Source of the DNA: Candidatus Rifleibacteriota bacterium
GTDB taxonomy: Bacteria; Vulcanimicrobiota; Xenobia; Xenobiales; Xenobiaceae
Assembly (NCBI GenBank): GCA_900772775.1
Contig: CAAGRW010000005.1
Location: 1 to 8,770 of the forward strand
Direction: 5' to 3'
DNA: 8,770 nt
The notes under the pieces are model-generated. The model saw nothing but the letters and a program-made list of their open reading frames with translations, searched no databases and had not been told where the DNA came from. The position numbers were made by a program, and so were the translations under genes. Below are positions 1 to 5,433 of the stretch, in pieces. Within the stretch, counting starts at the first letter, position 1. Every line of letters begins with the position of its first letter.

Positions 1-63
1 TATAAAAGCTTGGCACAGAGTTACTTCTTCCAGTGCAAAGAGAATACTTAATTCTTCGCGCAT
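1..63 (-). CDS. possible 5' end of a divergent gene running off the left edge
   Basis: On the minus strand an ATG at 63-61 opens 21 codons with no stop before the window edge. They begin MREELSILFALEEV and read like an ordinary amphipathic protein start. A purine-rich GAAGAG stretch lies just upstream of the ATG, but it is a poor ribosome-binding site. The plus strand is also open here, so the coding strand cannot be decided from 63 bases. If this start is real, the plus-strand LRR gene probably begins further right, for example at the in-frame ATG at 170. No family is recognisable. Confidence 0.25.
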   Translation of the reverse strand, partial: MREELSILFALEEVTLCQAFI

Positions 64-1645
64 GTTCTCTTCGATAGAAGATATATCGCCTATTAAAGAT
101 ATTCTCGTCAAAGATACTACTGACGTTAACAATAATGAACAACCCAAAGAGATTAAGCCTGAAGACATTATGAAGGCGGCTTGCGATATTTTGGATTGTA
201 TGGAAAAAATAGGCTGGCTCCATCAATTTGATGTAAAAGGGCAAAAGAAGGCTTGCCGTTTACATAAAAAGACAGTTGAAAAAGCGTTTGTAGACGATGA
301 ACAAGAGCTTTCTACACAGAAAGTGGCAGAGGTACTCCCTTCTGAAGAAACTGCTGTTGCCGTAAAGCAATCCGTTATTGCTGTAACTTCGCTCAAAACA
401 AAGCCTGCTGAAAGTCTTTTGGCTTCAAGTGAAAAACAGCCTACACATATTCTTTCTCAATTGTCCGCTTCGGGCCACAATTCTTCTACAGAAGTTCCTT
501 CCAAATTGTCAGCAGTTGCCGCTGTTGGAGCTTTGAATAACAGTTCTCCCTCGCTGACAACTAAAATCAATTTGGAATTGGAGCGTTATTATAAGGGAGC
601 TCTGGCGCTGAGCGGAATAAGATCTGGTAATAATGAGGGAAAATATTCGCTTTCCAACTCTTCCAACTCAACCGAAAAGAAAGATGTTCAGGCTACTCAC
701 CTTCAAAAAGACGACAAAGTTAAAGCGCAACATACTTCTTTAAGTACTCCGGTATCGGAATTATTGAGCCCTAAAAAATTGGAAATACTAAAACAAATTT
801 CTACTCCAAGTGCGGCTTCTGAGCCTACTAGCGAAGGAATTGTTTTGGCTAAAGTTCCCGGTTTGTCTGTATCTAAAGTTGATGTCCCCAACGAATTGAA
901 AGGGCGCTTTGTTGAAGCTCTCAGCGACAATTTCATGAAGGGCAATGATGTTGTCGAAGAGATAAACTTAGGGCCGTCTTTAAAGACCATTGGCTCAGAT
1001 GCTTTCAGAAGTTGCAGTCGCTTACGTATCGTTAATATGGCCGCAAATGGTTTACAGACTATCAAAGACGGCGCCTGGCGCAGTTGTGAGCGACTTACCG
1101 AAATTAGTCTTCCTGACAGTGTCAAAGAATTAGGCAATCGAGTTTTCTGTGCTTGCGTTCATCTTCGCAACGTAAAATTACCTGCGAATTTAATAAAGCT
1201 TGGAGAAGCTGTTTTTGCTGATTGCCGTTCTTTACAAAGCTTAGAACTTCCCGAAGGCCTTAAAGAGATAGGCAGTAAAGCTTTCTTCGGCTGTCGCAAT
1301 TTAGAAAGCATTTTTATTCCCGAGAGTTTAACTCATTTGGAAGAAAAGCTCTTTGATGTTTCTCAGAAGCTTACTATCTATGCTCCTCAAGGGTCTGCTG
1401 CCGAGTCTTATGCAATAGCTCATGCTATTCCATTCTGTGCCGCTTCTATTGATACTTGGCAAACTGTCAGGGCAGAAAAGATGCAAGCTTCAGAAGCGAA
1501 AAATGAAGAGCCGCAAATTGTTGTCAGTAGCGAAAGCGTCGAGTCCGAGAGTACTGAAGAAATTAAAGACAATAGTGCTTCTTTAGAGAAAAAGGCCAAA
1601 TACCTTAAGAGAATAGCTGCCAGAACCAAAGGAAAGCGTCGCTGA
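62..1645 (+). CDS. BspA-type leucine-rich repeat protein
   Basis: This 527-residue protein has three parts. Residues 1-75 form a small, probably helical region (EDIMKAACDILDCMEKIGWL around 34-53). Residues 80-260 are a Ser/Thr/Lys/Glu-rich, probably disordered stretch. Residues 298-437 hold six leucine-rich repeats of about 23 residues with the LRR_5/BspA pattern (L-P-x-x-L-K-x-I-G-x-x-A-F-x-x-C-x-x-L), closed by the typical cap TIYAPQGSAAESYA at 438-451. The C-terminus is charged and ends in a basic tail (RTKGKRR). LRR domains of this family bind other proteins; the partner here is unknown. No signal peptide or membrane segment is visible, although many BspA-like proteins are surface-exposed. 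The start is uncertain: there is no good Shine-Dalgarno before ATG 62, the frame stays open to the window edge, and ATG 170 is an alternative. The nuclease-like gene 53 bp downstream is probably in the same operon. The LRR call is firm; the function is not known. Confidence 0.85.
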   Translation: MFSSIEDISPIKDILVKDTTDVNNNEQPKEIKPEDIMKAACDILDCMEKIGWLHQFDVKGQKKACRLHKKTVEKAFVDDEQELSTQKVAEVLPSEETAVAVKQSVIAVTSLKTKPAESLLASSEKQPTHILSQLSASGHNSSTEVPSKLSAVAAVGALNNSSPSLTTKINLELERYYKGALALSGIRSGNNEGKYSLSNSSNSTEKKDVQATHLQKDDKVKAQHTSLSTPVSELLSPKKLEILKQISTPSAASEPTSEGIVLAKVPGLSVSKVDVPNELKGRFVEALSDNFMKGNDVVEEINLGPSLKTIGSDAFRSCSRLRIVNMAANGLQTIKDGAWRSCERLTEISLPDSVKELGNRVFCACVHLRNVKLPANLIKLGEAVFADCRSLQSLELPEGLKEIGSKAFFGCRNLESIFIPESLTHLEEKLFDVSQKLTIYAPQGSAAESYAIAHAIPFCAASIDTWQTVRAEKMQASEAKNEEPQIVVSSESVESESTEEIKDNSASLEKKAKYLKRIAARTKGKRR

Positions 1646-1698
1646 GCAAAGCGTCTACTAAGTTATAAGTTCGTACAGCCAAAGAAAGATGAAAACTT

Positions 1699-2817
1699 AT
1701 GGATAAGATTGGAAATGCTTTAGAGCGAATAGCCGGTGCTTTGGAGCGTATCGCTGCAGCCATAGAGCGAGGCGCCGTTCTCTCCGGGGATAATTTATCT
1801 GCTGCGGCCGATTTGATAAAGACAAGCCAAGAGTTGGGGCAGCAAATCGTTCAAAAACCGCTTCCCCCAGAAACTGTGTCTGTGATTGAGTCCACAGATA
1901 AAAAAGAACCGGAACCAGAACCCGAAAATAAACCTGTTAAGTCCGATAGTGATGCTACTGGAGAACTTTCTTTATCTGGAGACGAAGCTGAAGAGCTTAT
2001 TTTTGAATTGCCCAGCAGCCACGTCAAAGAAGATTTTGCCAAGCGTTATCCTTGTTTGTCTGAGTTCTTGGACACTAGAGGCATAACAATTTGCGATGTA
2101 TTTTCTCCTTTGGTGCCGAAGTCGCTTGACGACAGATTGGAAGAAATCGCTCTCTATATGGGAAACCGCTACTCGGATATTTGTCCTTTGTTGTTGGCTA
2201 TAAAAGCTAACTTGCGCACCGGTTTTAATTTCTCTTTGGATTTTGCTTCTTGCTCAGCTTCGTCGGCCAAGGTAATTGACAAGCTCTGTCGCGCACTTTA
2301 CGAAATAGCCTTTTTAGATGAATATCGCTATTTAGGTTATCCTGACTTCAAAGTTCAGGCTCGAGCTTCTACAATAGGTATTGCTCACAACTTCTTTAGC
2401 GGTTTTTGGTTTGAGCGTTATGTGGCTCAAAAGACGGCAGCGGTAATAAAGAACGTACGTCGTGAATTTAATTTGGACGAAAATGAATTTGAAATTATTC
2501 GCAATGCCAAACTTATGTGCCAAGGAACTCCTCGCGAAAGAGATATTTTAGTCAGTTGTGCCGACCAATATTATTGGTTAGAGTGTAAGTCTGGAGACAA
2601 TTATATTGACAGTATTTCTGCTTATGATACTTTTTCAGCCCATTTTGGCTTTGAACAAGATAATTGTTTCTTGGTATTTTTAAGCAGTGAAGCCGGATAT
2701 CACAGAGCAGCCGGTTCTGGAATGCAAGTTTGCTCCAGCGCAGAATTCCCTTCGCGATTTGCTGATTTATTGCGGCACAATTTAGAAAAGGCCGGTTATG
2801 TGAGAGCCGCTCAGTAA
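1699..2817 (+). CDS. PD-(D/E)XK nuclease-like protein, Card1/DUF1887-type C-terminal domain
   Basis: This 372-residue protein starts with three near-perfect heptads (residues 6-26, A-[LI]-E-R-[IG]-A type), probably a short coiled coil for self-association. An acidic, Pro/Glu-rich linker (about 50-95) follows. Residues 115-230 are a mostly helical domain I cannot name. Residues 235-325 carry the nuclease signature: E239 in GFWFERYV, then D282 in RERDILVS, then E295 and K297 in YWLECKSG, a standard D-x(n)-E-x-K active site. The following SISAYDTFSAHFG and FLVFLSS segments also fit the DUF1887 fold seen in Card1/Can2 CRISPR ancillary nucleases. No CARF cyclic-oligoadenylate sensor domain and no CRISPR array are visible, so a CRISPR role is not supported. 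All catalytic residues are present, so it is probably an active metal-dependent DNase or RNase in the cytoplasm. The start has only a weak upstream purine run. It is likely co-transcribed with the LRR gene before it. Confidence 0.8.
   Translation: MDKIGNALERIAGALERIAAAIERGAVLSGDNLSAAADLIKTSQELGQQIVQKPLPPETVSVIESTDKKEPEPEPENKPVKSDSDATGELSLSGDEAEELIFELPSSHVKEDFAKRYPCLSEFLDTRGITICDVFSPLVPKSLDDRLEEIALYMGNRYSDICPLLLAIKANLRTGFNFSLDFASCSASSAKVIDKLCRALYEIAFLDEYRYLGYPDFKVQARASTIGIAHNFFSGFWFERYVAQKTAAVIKNVRREFNLDENEFEIIRNAKLMCQGTPRERDILVSCADQYYWLECKSGDNYIDSISAYDTFSAHFGFEQDNCFLVFLSSEAGYHRAAGSGMQVCSSAEFPSRFADLLRHNLEKAGYVRAAQ
1714..1776 (+). repeat. three tandem 21-bp (heptad-coding) repeats
   Basis: The codons for residues 6-12, 13-19 and 20-26 of the nuclease-like protein encode NALERIA, GALERIA and AAIERGA. 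The DNA copies have diverged at synonymous sites (tta gag cga ata, ttg gag cgt atc, ata gag cga ggc), so the repeat appears to be held by selection on the protein. The Leu/Ile and Ile/Ala spacing fits a short amphipathic helix that could drive oligomerisation. Confidence 0.7.
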
Positions 2818-2850
2818 GCAGTATTTCTTTTTAACAATTGTTTAGTATCA

Positions 2851-2912
2851 AAAAAAGCCATTTTCTCGACGTCTGAATTTTGCAGACAATTTTTAGAGAA
2901 AATGGCTTTTTT
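2851..2912. terminator. bidirectional rho-independent terminator between convergent genes
   Basis: A 17-bp perfect inverted repeat has its left arm at 2851-2867 (A6 GCCATTTTCTC) and its right arm at 2896-2912 (GAGAAAATGGC T6). The intervening 28 bases contain a second small stem, GTCTG at 2871-2875 with CAGAC at 2883-2887. The outer arms end in an A-run on the left and a T-run on the right, so the structure can terminate transcription from both sides: the LRR/nuclease unit on the plus strand and the phosphatase/cyclophilin unit on the minus strand. Confidence 0.9.
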
Positions 2913-2930
2913 GTAGCGATAGTGCGTGAA

Positions 2931-3671
2931 TTACTTAACTACGTAAGCTTTTTTGATCATAGTAGGCTGCTGGTTGGCCGGTAAGCTCTTCAAATAAGCT
3001 TCGCCATTAAACCAAAGCATACCCTGATCGAGTCCCATATCAGGGCTACCTACGGACTTAAACTGATCGGCTACTTCAATGCCCTTGACGACTTTGCCAA
3101 AAGTGCTGAAATTCTGGGACTGGAGGAAGTCGTTATTACCATAGTTGATGAAAACTTGAGTGGAGTTGGTATTGGGGCCGGCTTTGGCAAAGGCCAGAGT
3201 GCCGCGATCTAAGTGGAAAAGACTGGGATCATCGTTGAAGTTTTTGTCTCTCCAATCGATCATACCTTTGCGCCAGTTGATACCGAATTGAGCGACAAAA
3301 GGCTGAGGATTCTTGACTACGCGGAAAATAGGAGTGTCGTTATAATATCCAAGTTCCACTAATTCTACAAAACGCTTAGCGGCATTAGGGGCTGCTTGAG
3401 GATAAATTTCCATATCCACGTTGCCGTCAGTAGTTTCGAAGCGAACTAAGGTATATTCGGTAATAGCTGGAGCATTGGAACCGAAGGGAGTGAGGGAACG
3501 ATATTGAGCTGACATAGGGCTCTCCTTTTCTTGTTGTTGAGACTCAGTCTGAGTGCTCTGAGTTTGAACATCTGACTGATTTTCTGAAGTTGTCTCTTGC
3601 TTGGTGCAACCAAATTGCACGCTGGCTAGCAATACTACGGTAGCTAGCGCAGATATGGCGTATTTATTCAT
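2931..3671 (-). CDS. cyclophilin-type peptidyl-prolyl cis-trans isomerase, probable lipoprotein (second tandem copy)
   Basis: This 246-residue protein begins with a hydrophobic export signal (residues 1-21) ending at C22 in SVQFGC, a non-ideal lipobox with Gln at -3, followed by a Gln/Ser/Thr/Glu-rich linker to about 55. It is most likely an envelope lipoprotein that assists folding of exported proteins. The cyclophilin domain covers about 72-246. Visible active-site positions by comparison with human CypA are R117 (R55), F125 (F60), Q128 (Q63), Q172 (Q111) and F174 (F113). The GPNTN loop (165-169) is intact. The usual QGG reads QFG, the Asn of the MAN motif is Lys163, and the Trp121 position is Phe182. 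An insertion-like segment with Trp and Asp residues lies at 131-153. The start ATG has a good AGGAG at 6-nt spacing. It is about 70% identical by eye to the adjacent upstream copy over the domain, so a tandem duplication is likely. Confidence 0.92.
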   Translation of the reverse strand: MNKYAISALATVVLLASVQFGCTKQETTSENQSDVQTQSTQTESQQQEKESPMSAQYRSLTPFGSNAPAITEYTLVRFETTDGNVDMEIYPQAAPNAAKRFVELVELGYYNDTPIFRVVKNPQPFVAQFGINWRKGMIDWRDKNFNDDPSLFHLDRGTLAFAKAGPNTNSTQVFINYGNNDFLQSQNFSTFGKVVKGIEVADQFKSVGSPDMGLDQGMLWFNGEAYLKSLPANQQPTMIKKAYVVK

Positions 3672-3682
3672 TATTTTCTCCT

Positions 3683-3714
3683 AAAAAGGGGACGCATAAA
3701 AATGCCAATCCCCT
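3683..3714 (-). terminator. intercistronic terminator-like hairpin between the two cyclophilin genes
   Basis: Read on the minus strand, AGGGGA (3714-3709) pairs with TCCCCT (3692-3687). An inner GCAT (3705-3702) pairs with ATGC (3697-3694) around a T4 loop, and the stem is followed by a short T-run. It starts 10 bp after the stop of the upstream cyclophilin gene and ends next to the AGGAG of the following one. It could act as a partial terminator or attenuator lowering expression of the second copy, or as an mRNA 3' stabiliser. The T-run is short, so read-through is expected. Confidence 0.6.
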
Positions 3715-3724
3715 CAGTTGAAAC

Positions 3725-4459
3725 TTAATCTTTAATAACTTCGGCTTTGATAATCATGGTAGGCTGCTGGTTGGCAGGAAGTTGCTTTAAATAAGCGTCT
3801 CCATTGGTGGAAAGCATGCCCTGATTCAGACCCATATTGGGATCGCCGACTTGTTTAAAATTGTTGGCAATTTCCAAGCCTTTGGTAATAATGCCGAAGG
3901 TAGAAAAAGTTTGCCCACGCAGAAAATCGTTATTAGCGTAATTTATAAATACTTGAGTAGAATTGGTGTTGGGGCCAGCTTTGGCAAAAGCCAAAGTTCC
4001 GGCTTCTAAGTGGAAGAGACTGGGATCGTCATTAAATCTTTTTTCATTCCATTGACGCTGACCATCTCGCCAGTTAATGCCGAATTGAGCCACAAAAGGA
4101 CGGGGATTCTTCACTACACGGAAGATAGGAGTATTGTCGTAATAACCGGCTTTGACCAACTCTACAAAACGCTTGGCGGCATTAGGGGCTGCTTGAGGAT
4201 AAATTTCCATCTCAATATTGCCGGCGCTGGTTTTGAAGCGTACTTTTACAACTTCTGTAAGAGCAGGAGCGTTGTCATAGAAGGGCTTGAGATGTCTGTA
4301 TTTGGAAGCGGCCTCCGGTTGGGCAGCTAAAAGATTTTGCTCAATACCAACATTAGGCTTGATTTGAGTCGGCTTTTCAGCTAAAGCTGAAGTCGGCCAG
4401 CAAGCACAACCAATTAGAGCTAAGGAAACGATGAGGCTTTTAGTAAAGAATTTGTTCAT
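3725..4459 (-). CDS. cyclophilin-type peptidyl-prolyl cis-trans isomerase, exported (first tandem copy)
   Basis: This 244-residue protein has a signal peptide at residues 1-27. Two processing routes are possible: a canonical lipobox LIGC with Cys at 18 (lipoprotein), or signal peptidase I cleavage after ALA at 27. The cyclophilin domain (about 70-244) carries R114, F122, Q125, Q169 and F171 at the usual active-site places, an intact GPNTN loop, and the same QFG and Lys substitutions as its neighbour. It probably catalyses prolyl isomerisation of exported proteins in the periplasm or at a membrane. I chose ATG 4459 because the signal peptide starts there. A longer in-frame form to 4561 would overlap the phosphatase gene and add a sequence unlike an export signal. 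The nearest AAAGGA is 17 nt upstream, unusually far. The gene follows the phosphatase gene after 34 bp. Confidence 0.92.
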   Translation of the reverse strand: MNKFFTKSLIVSLALIGCACWPTSALAEKPTQIKPNVGIEQNLLAAQPEAASKYRHLKPFYDNAPALTEVVKVRFKTSAGNIEMEIYPQAAPNAAKRFVELVKAGYYDNTPIFRVVKNPRPFVAQFGINWRDGQRQWNEKRFNDDPSLFHLEAGTLAFAKAGPNTNSTQVFINYANNDFLRGQTFSTFGIITKGLEIANNFKQVGDPNMGLNQGMLSTNGDAYLKQLPANQQPTMIIKAEVIKD

Positions 4460-4493
4460 TTTATTTAAGTAGGTCGTTCCTTTCTTTAGTGGG

Positions 4494-5144
4494 TTAGGGA
4501 GAACCGGGCACGTTTTGAGCCGGTGGCAAAGCCCAAGCGTCTTTGATATGCGACATATCATTAAATGATAGCAAGCAAGGGAAGTCTTCGTGATAGCGCA
4601 AGCGGACCACTCCAGTATTTCCCAACTCCATAGACCATTGATACTGCCCCTTGGGTGGGCCGACGATTCCCCAAAGTATGGTTCGGATAATTCCGCCGTG
4701 ACTGAAAGCTATCACACGTCCGTCTTTGGGCAAATCGCGTCTCCAAGCTTCAGCTCGGTCGGCTACGTCTTGCAAAGTTTCGGTGGCTCCCGGAAAGTAA
4801 GTTTTGTAAGGATCTTTCCACCAAGCGGTTACTTTGTCTTGCTCTTCCTTGGTAAGTTCATCCCAAGTGCGCCCTTCTACAATACCCATAGGAATTTCGC
4901 GTAAACGTCGATCTAAACGTATTTCTTGAGGATCCAAATCAGGAAGGGCTAGACGGGCTGTTTCTATACAGCGGTGCAAATCTGAACTCCAAACCTGGGT
5001 AAAGGGGACATCTTTTAAATTGTTCGCCAGGGCTCTGGCTTGACTCTTTCCCAATTCGTTGAGGGGAACATCGCTATGACCTTGCCAGCGTTTGACTTTA
5101 TTCCAATCGGTGCTGCCGTGGCGAACCAACCAAATTTCTAACAT
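4494..5144 (-). CDS. histidine phosphatase superfamily protein (phosphoglycerate mutase-like)
   Basis: This 216-residue cytoplasmic enzyme has the full histidine phosphatase active site: LVRHGSTDWN with phospho-acceptor H9 and R8, R58 in SSDLHRCIET, the proton donor E83 in LREIPMGIVEG, and H149 in AFSHGG. Length and motifs fit the cofactor-independent phosphatase branch (GpmB/CobC/PhoE-like), which removes phosphate from small molecules. The substrate cannot be read from sequence; alpha-ribazole phosphate, 3-phosphoglycerate-type compounds and broad specificity are all possible. The start is not fully certain. ATG 5144 gives the usual family N-terminus, but AAGGAG (5164-5159) lies 14 nt away. 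An in-frame TTG at 5153 would sit 5 nt from that site and add three residues. The frame extends further to 5231 but adds sequence unlike the family. It is the first gene of a unit that continues into the two cyclophilins. Confidence 0.92.
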   Translation of the reverse strand: MLEIWLVRHGSTDWNKVKRWQGHSDVPLNELGKSQARALANNLKDVPFTQVWSSDLHRCIETARLALPDLDPQEIRLDRRLREIPMGIVEGRTWDELTKEEQDKVTAWWKDPYKTYFPGATETLQDVADRAEAWRRDLPKDGRVIAFSHGGIIRTILWGIVGPPKGQYQWSMELGNTGVVRLRYHEDFPCLLSFNDMSHIKDAWALPPAQNVPGSP

Positions 5145-5316
5145 GGCCGCCAAGTTTGCTCCTTGCCAAGTCAATCCTGCCATTACCGATTTTTTACCCA
5201 CTTGAGTGAATTTATTAACTTGCACAAACAAGCTATTTATTTTATTTTTTTCTTTAGCATTTCTTTAATTCGTTATCATTTTTTGCTTATTTATTTTTCT
5301 TATATTTAATTGTTAT

Positions 5317-5344
5317 AAAAGCTGAATTTTACGAGCTTTTTTTT
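5317..5344 (+). terminator. terminator-like hairpin in the leader of the hydrolase gene
   Basis: AAAAGCT (5317-5323) pairs with AGCTTTT (5334-5340) around a 10-nt loop, and T residues continue to 5344, giving eight in a row. On the plus strand this looks like a small intrinsic terminator. No plus-strand gene ends just upstream, so it may block antisense transcription coming out of the phosphatase gene, or act as a leader attenuator for the hydrolase gene. The stem is weak (two G-C pairs), so chance is possible in such AT-rich DNA. Confidence 0.4.
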
Positions 5345-5368
5345 ACTAGATAATGCCGATGTTTTTTC

Positions 5369-5380
5369 TGATAATTATCA
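5369..5380. promoter_or_regulatory. 12-bp perfect palindrome, candidate operator
   Basis: TGATAATTATCA is a perfect palindrome 53 bp before the hydrolase start codon. Its GATAAT/ATTATC halves resemble half-sites of Fur-type boxes, though a full 19-bp box is not present. The position fits a repressor or activator site for the hydrolase gene. AT-rich DNA produces palindromes by chance, so this is tentative. Confidence 0.35.
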
Positions 5381-5433
5381 ATAAGTATAGGTTATATGTA
5401 AAAAACATGACCTAAAAAATTGAGGAGAAACTT

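Larger units (their letters stand above)
5145..5433. promoter_or_regulatory. AT-rich divergent intergenic region
   Basis: This 289-bp gap separates the divergent phosphatase and peptidoglycan-hydrolase genes and should contain both promoters. It is strongly AT-rich, so many chance -10-like hexamers occur. A tentative plus-strand pair is TTGCTT (5283-5288) with TTTAAT (5305-5310) at 16-bp spacing. It would place transcription upstream of the hairpin at 5317-5344. For the minus strand I see no convincing pair. The ribosome-binding site of the plus gene is clear: AGGAG 6 nt before ATG 5434. No coding sequence is apparent. Confidence 0.5.

Noticed and set aside
703..1137. 144-codon minus-strand frame opposite the LRR gene
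   Set aside because: It lies wholly inside a recognisable LRR-coding gene and its translation resembles no family.
1699..2817. CRISPR ancillary nuclease assignment
   Set aside because: The nuclease fold resembles Card1, but no CARF domain, cas gene or repeat array is present in the window.
4460..4561. N-terminal extension of the first cyclophilin to 4561
   Set aside because: It would overlap the end of the phosphatase gene by 68 bp and place a Cys/Lys-rich stretch before an obvious signal peptide starting at 4459.
5145..5231. N-terminal extension of the histidine phosphatase to the TTG at 5231
   Set aside because: The family motif LVRHG normally begins within a few residues of the start. 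The extra 29 residues match no part of the family and lack a ribosome-binding site.
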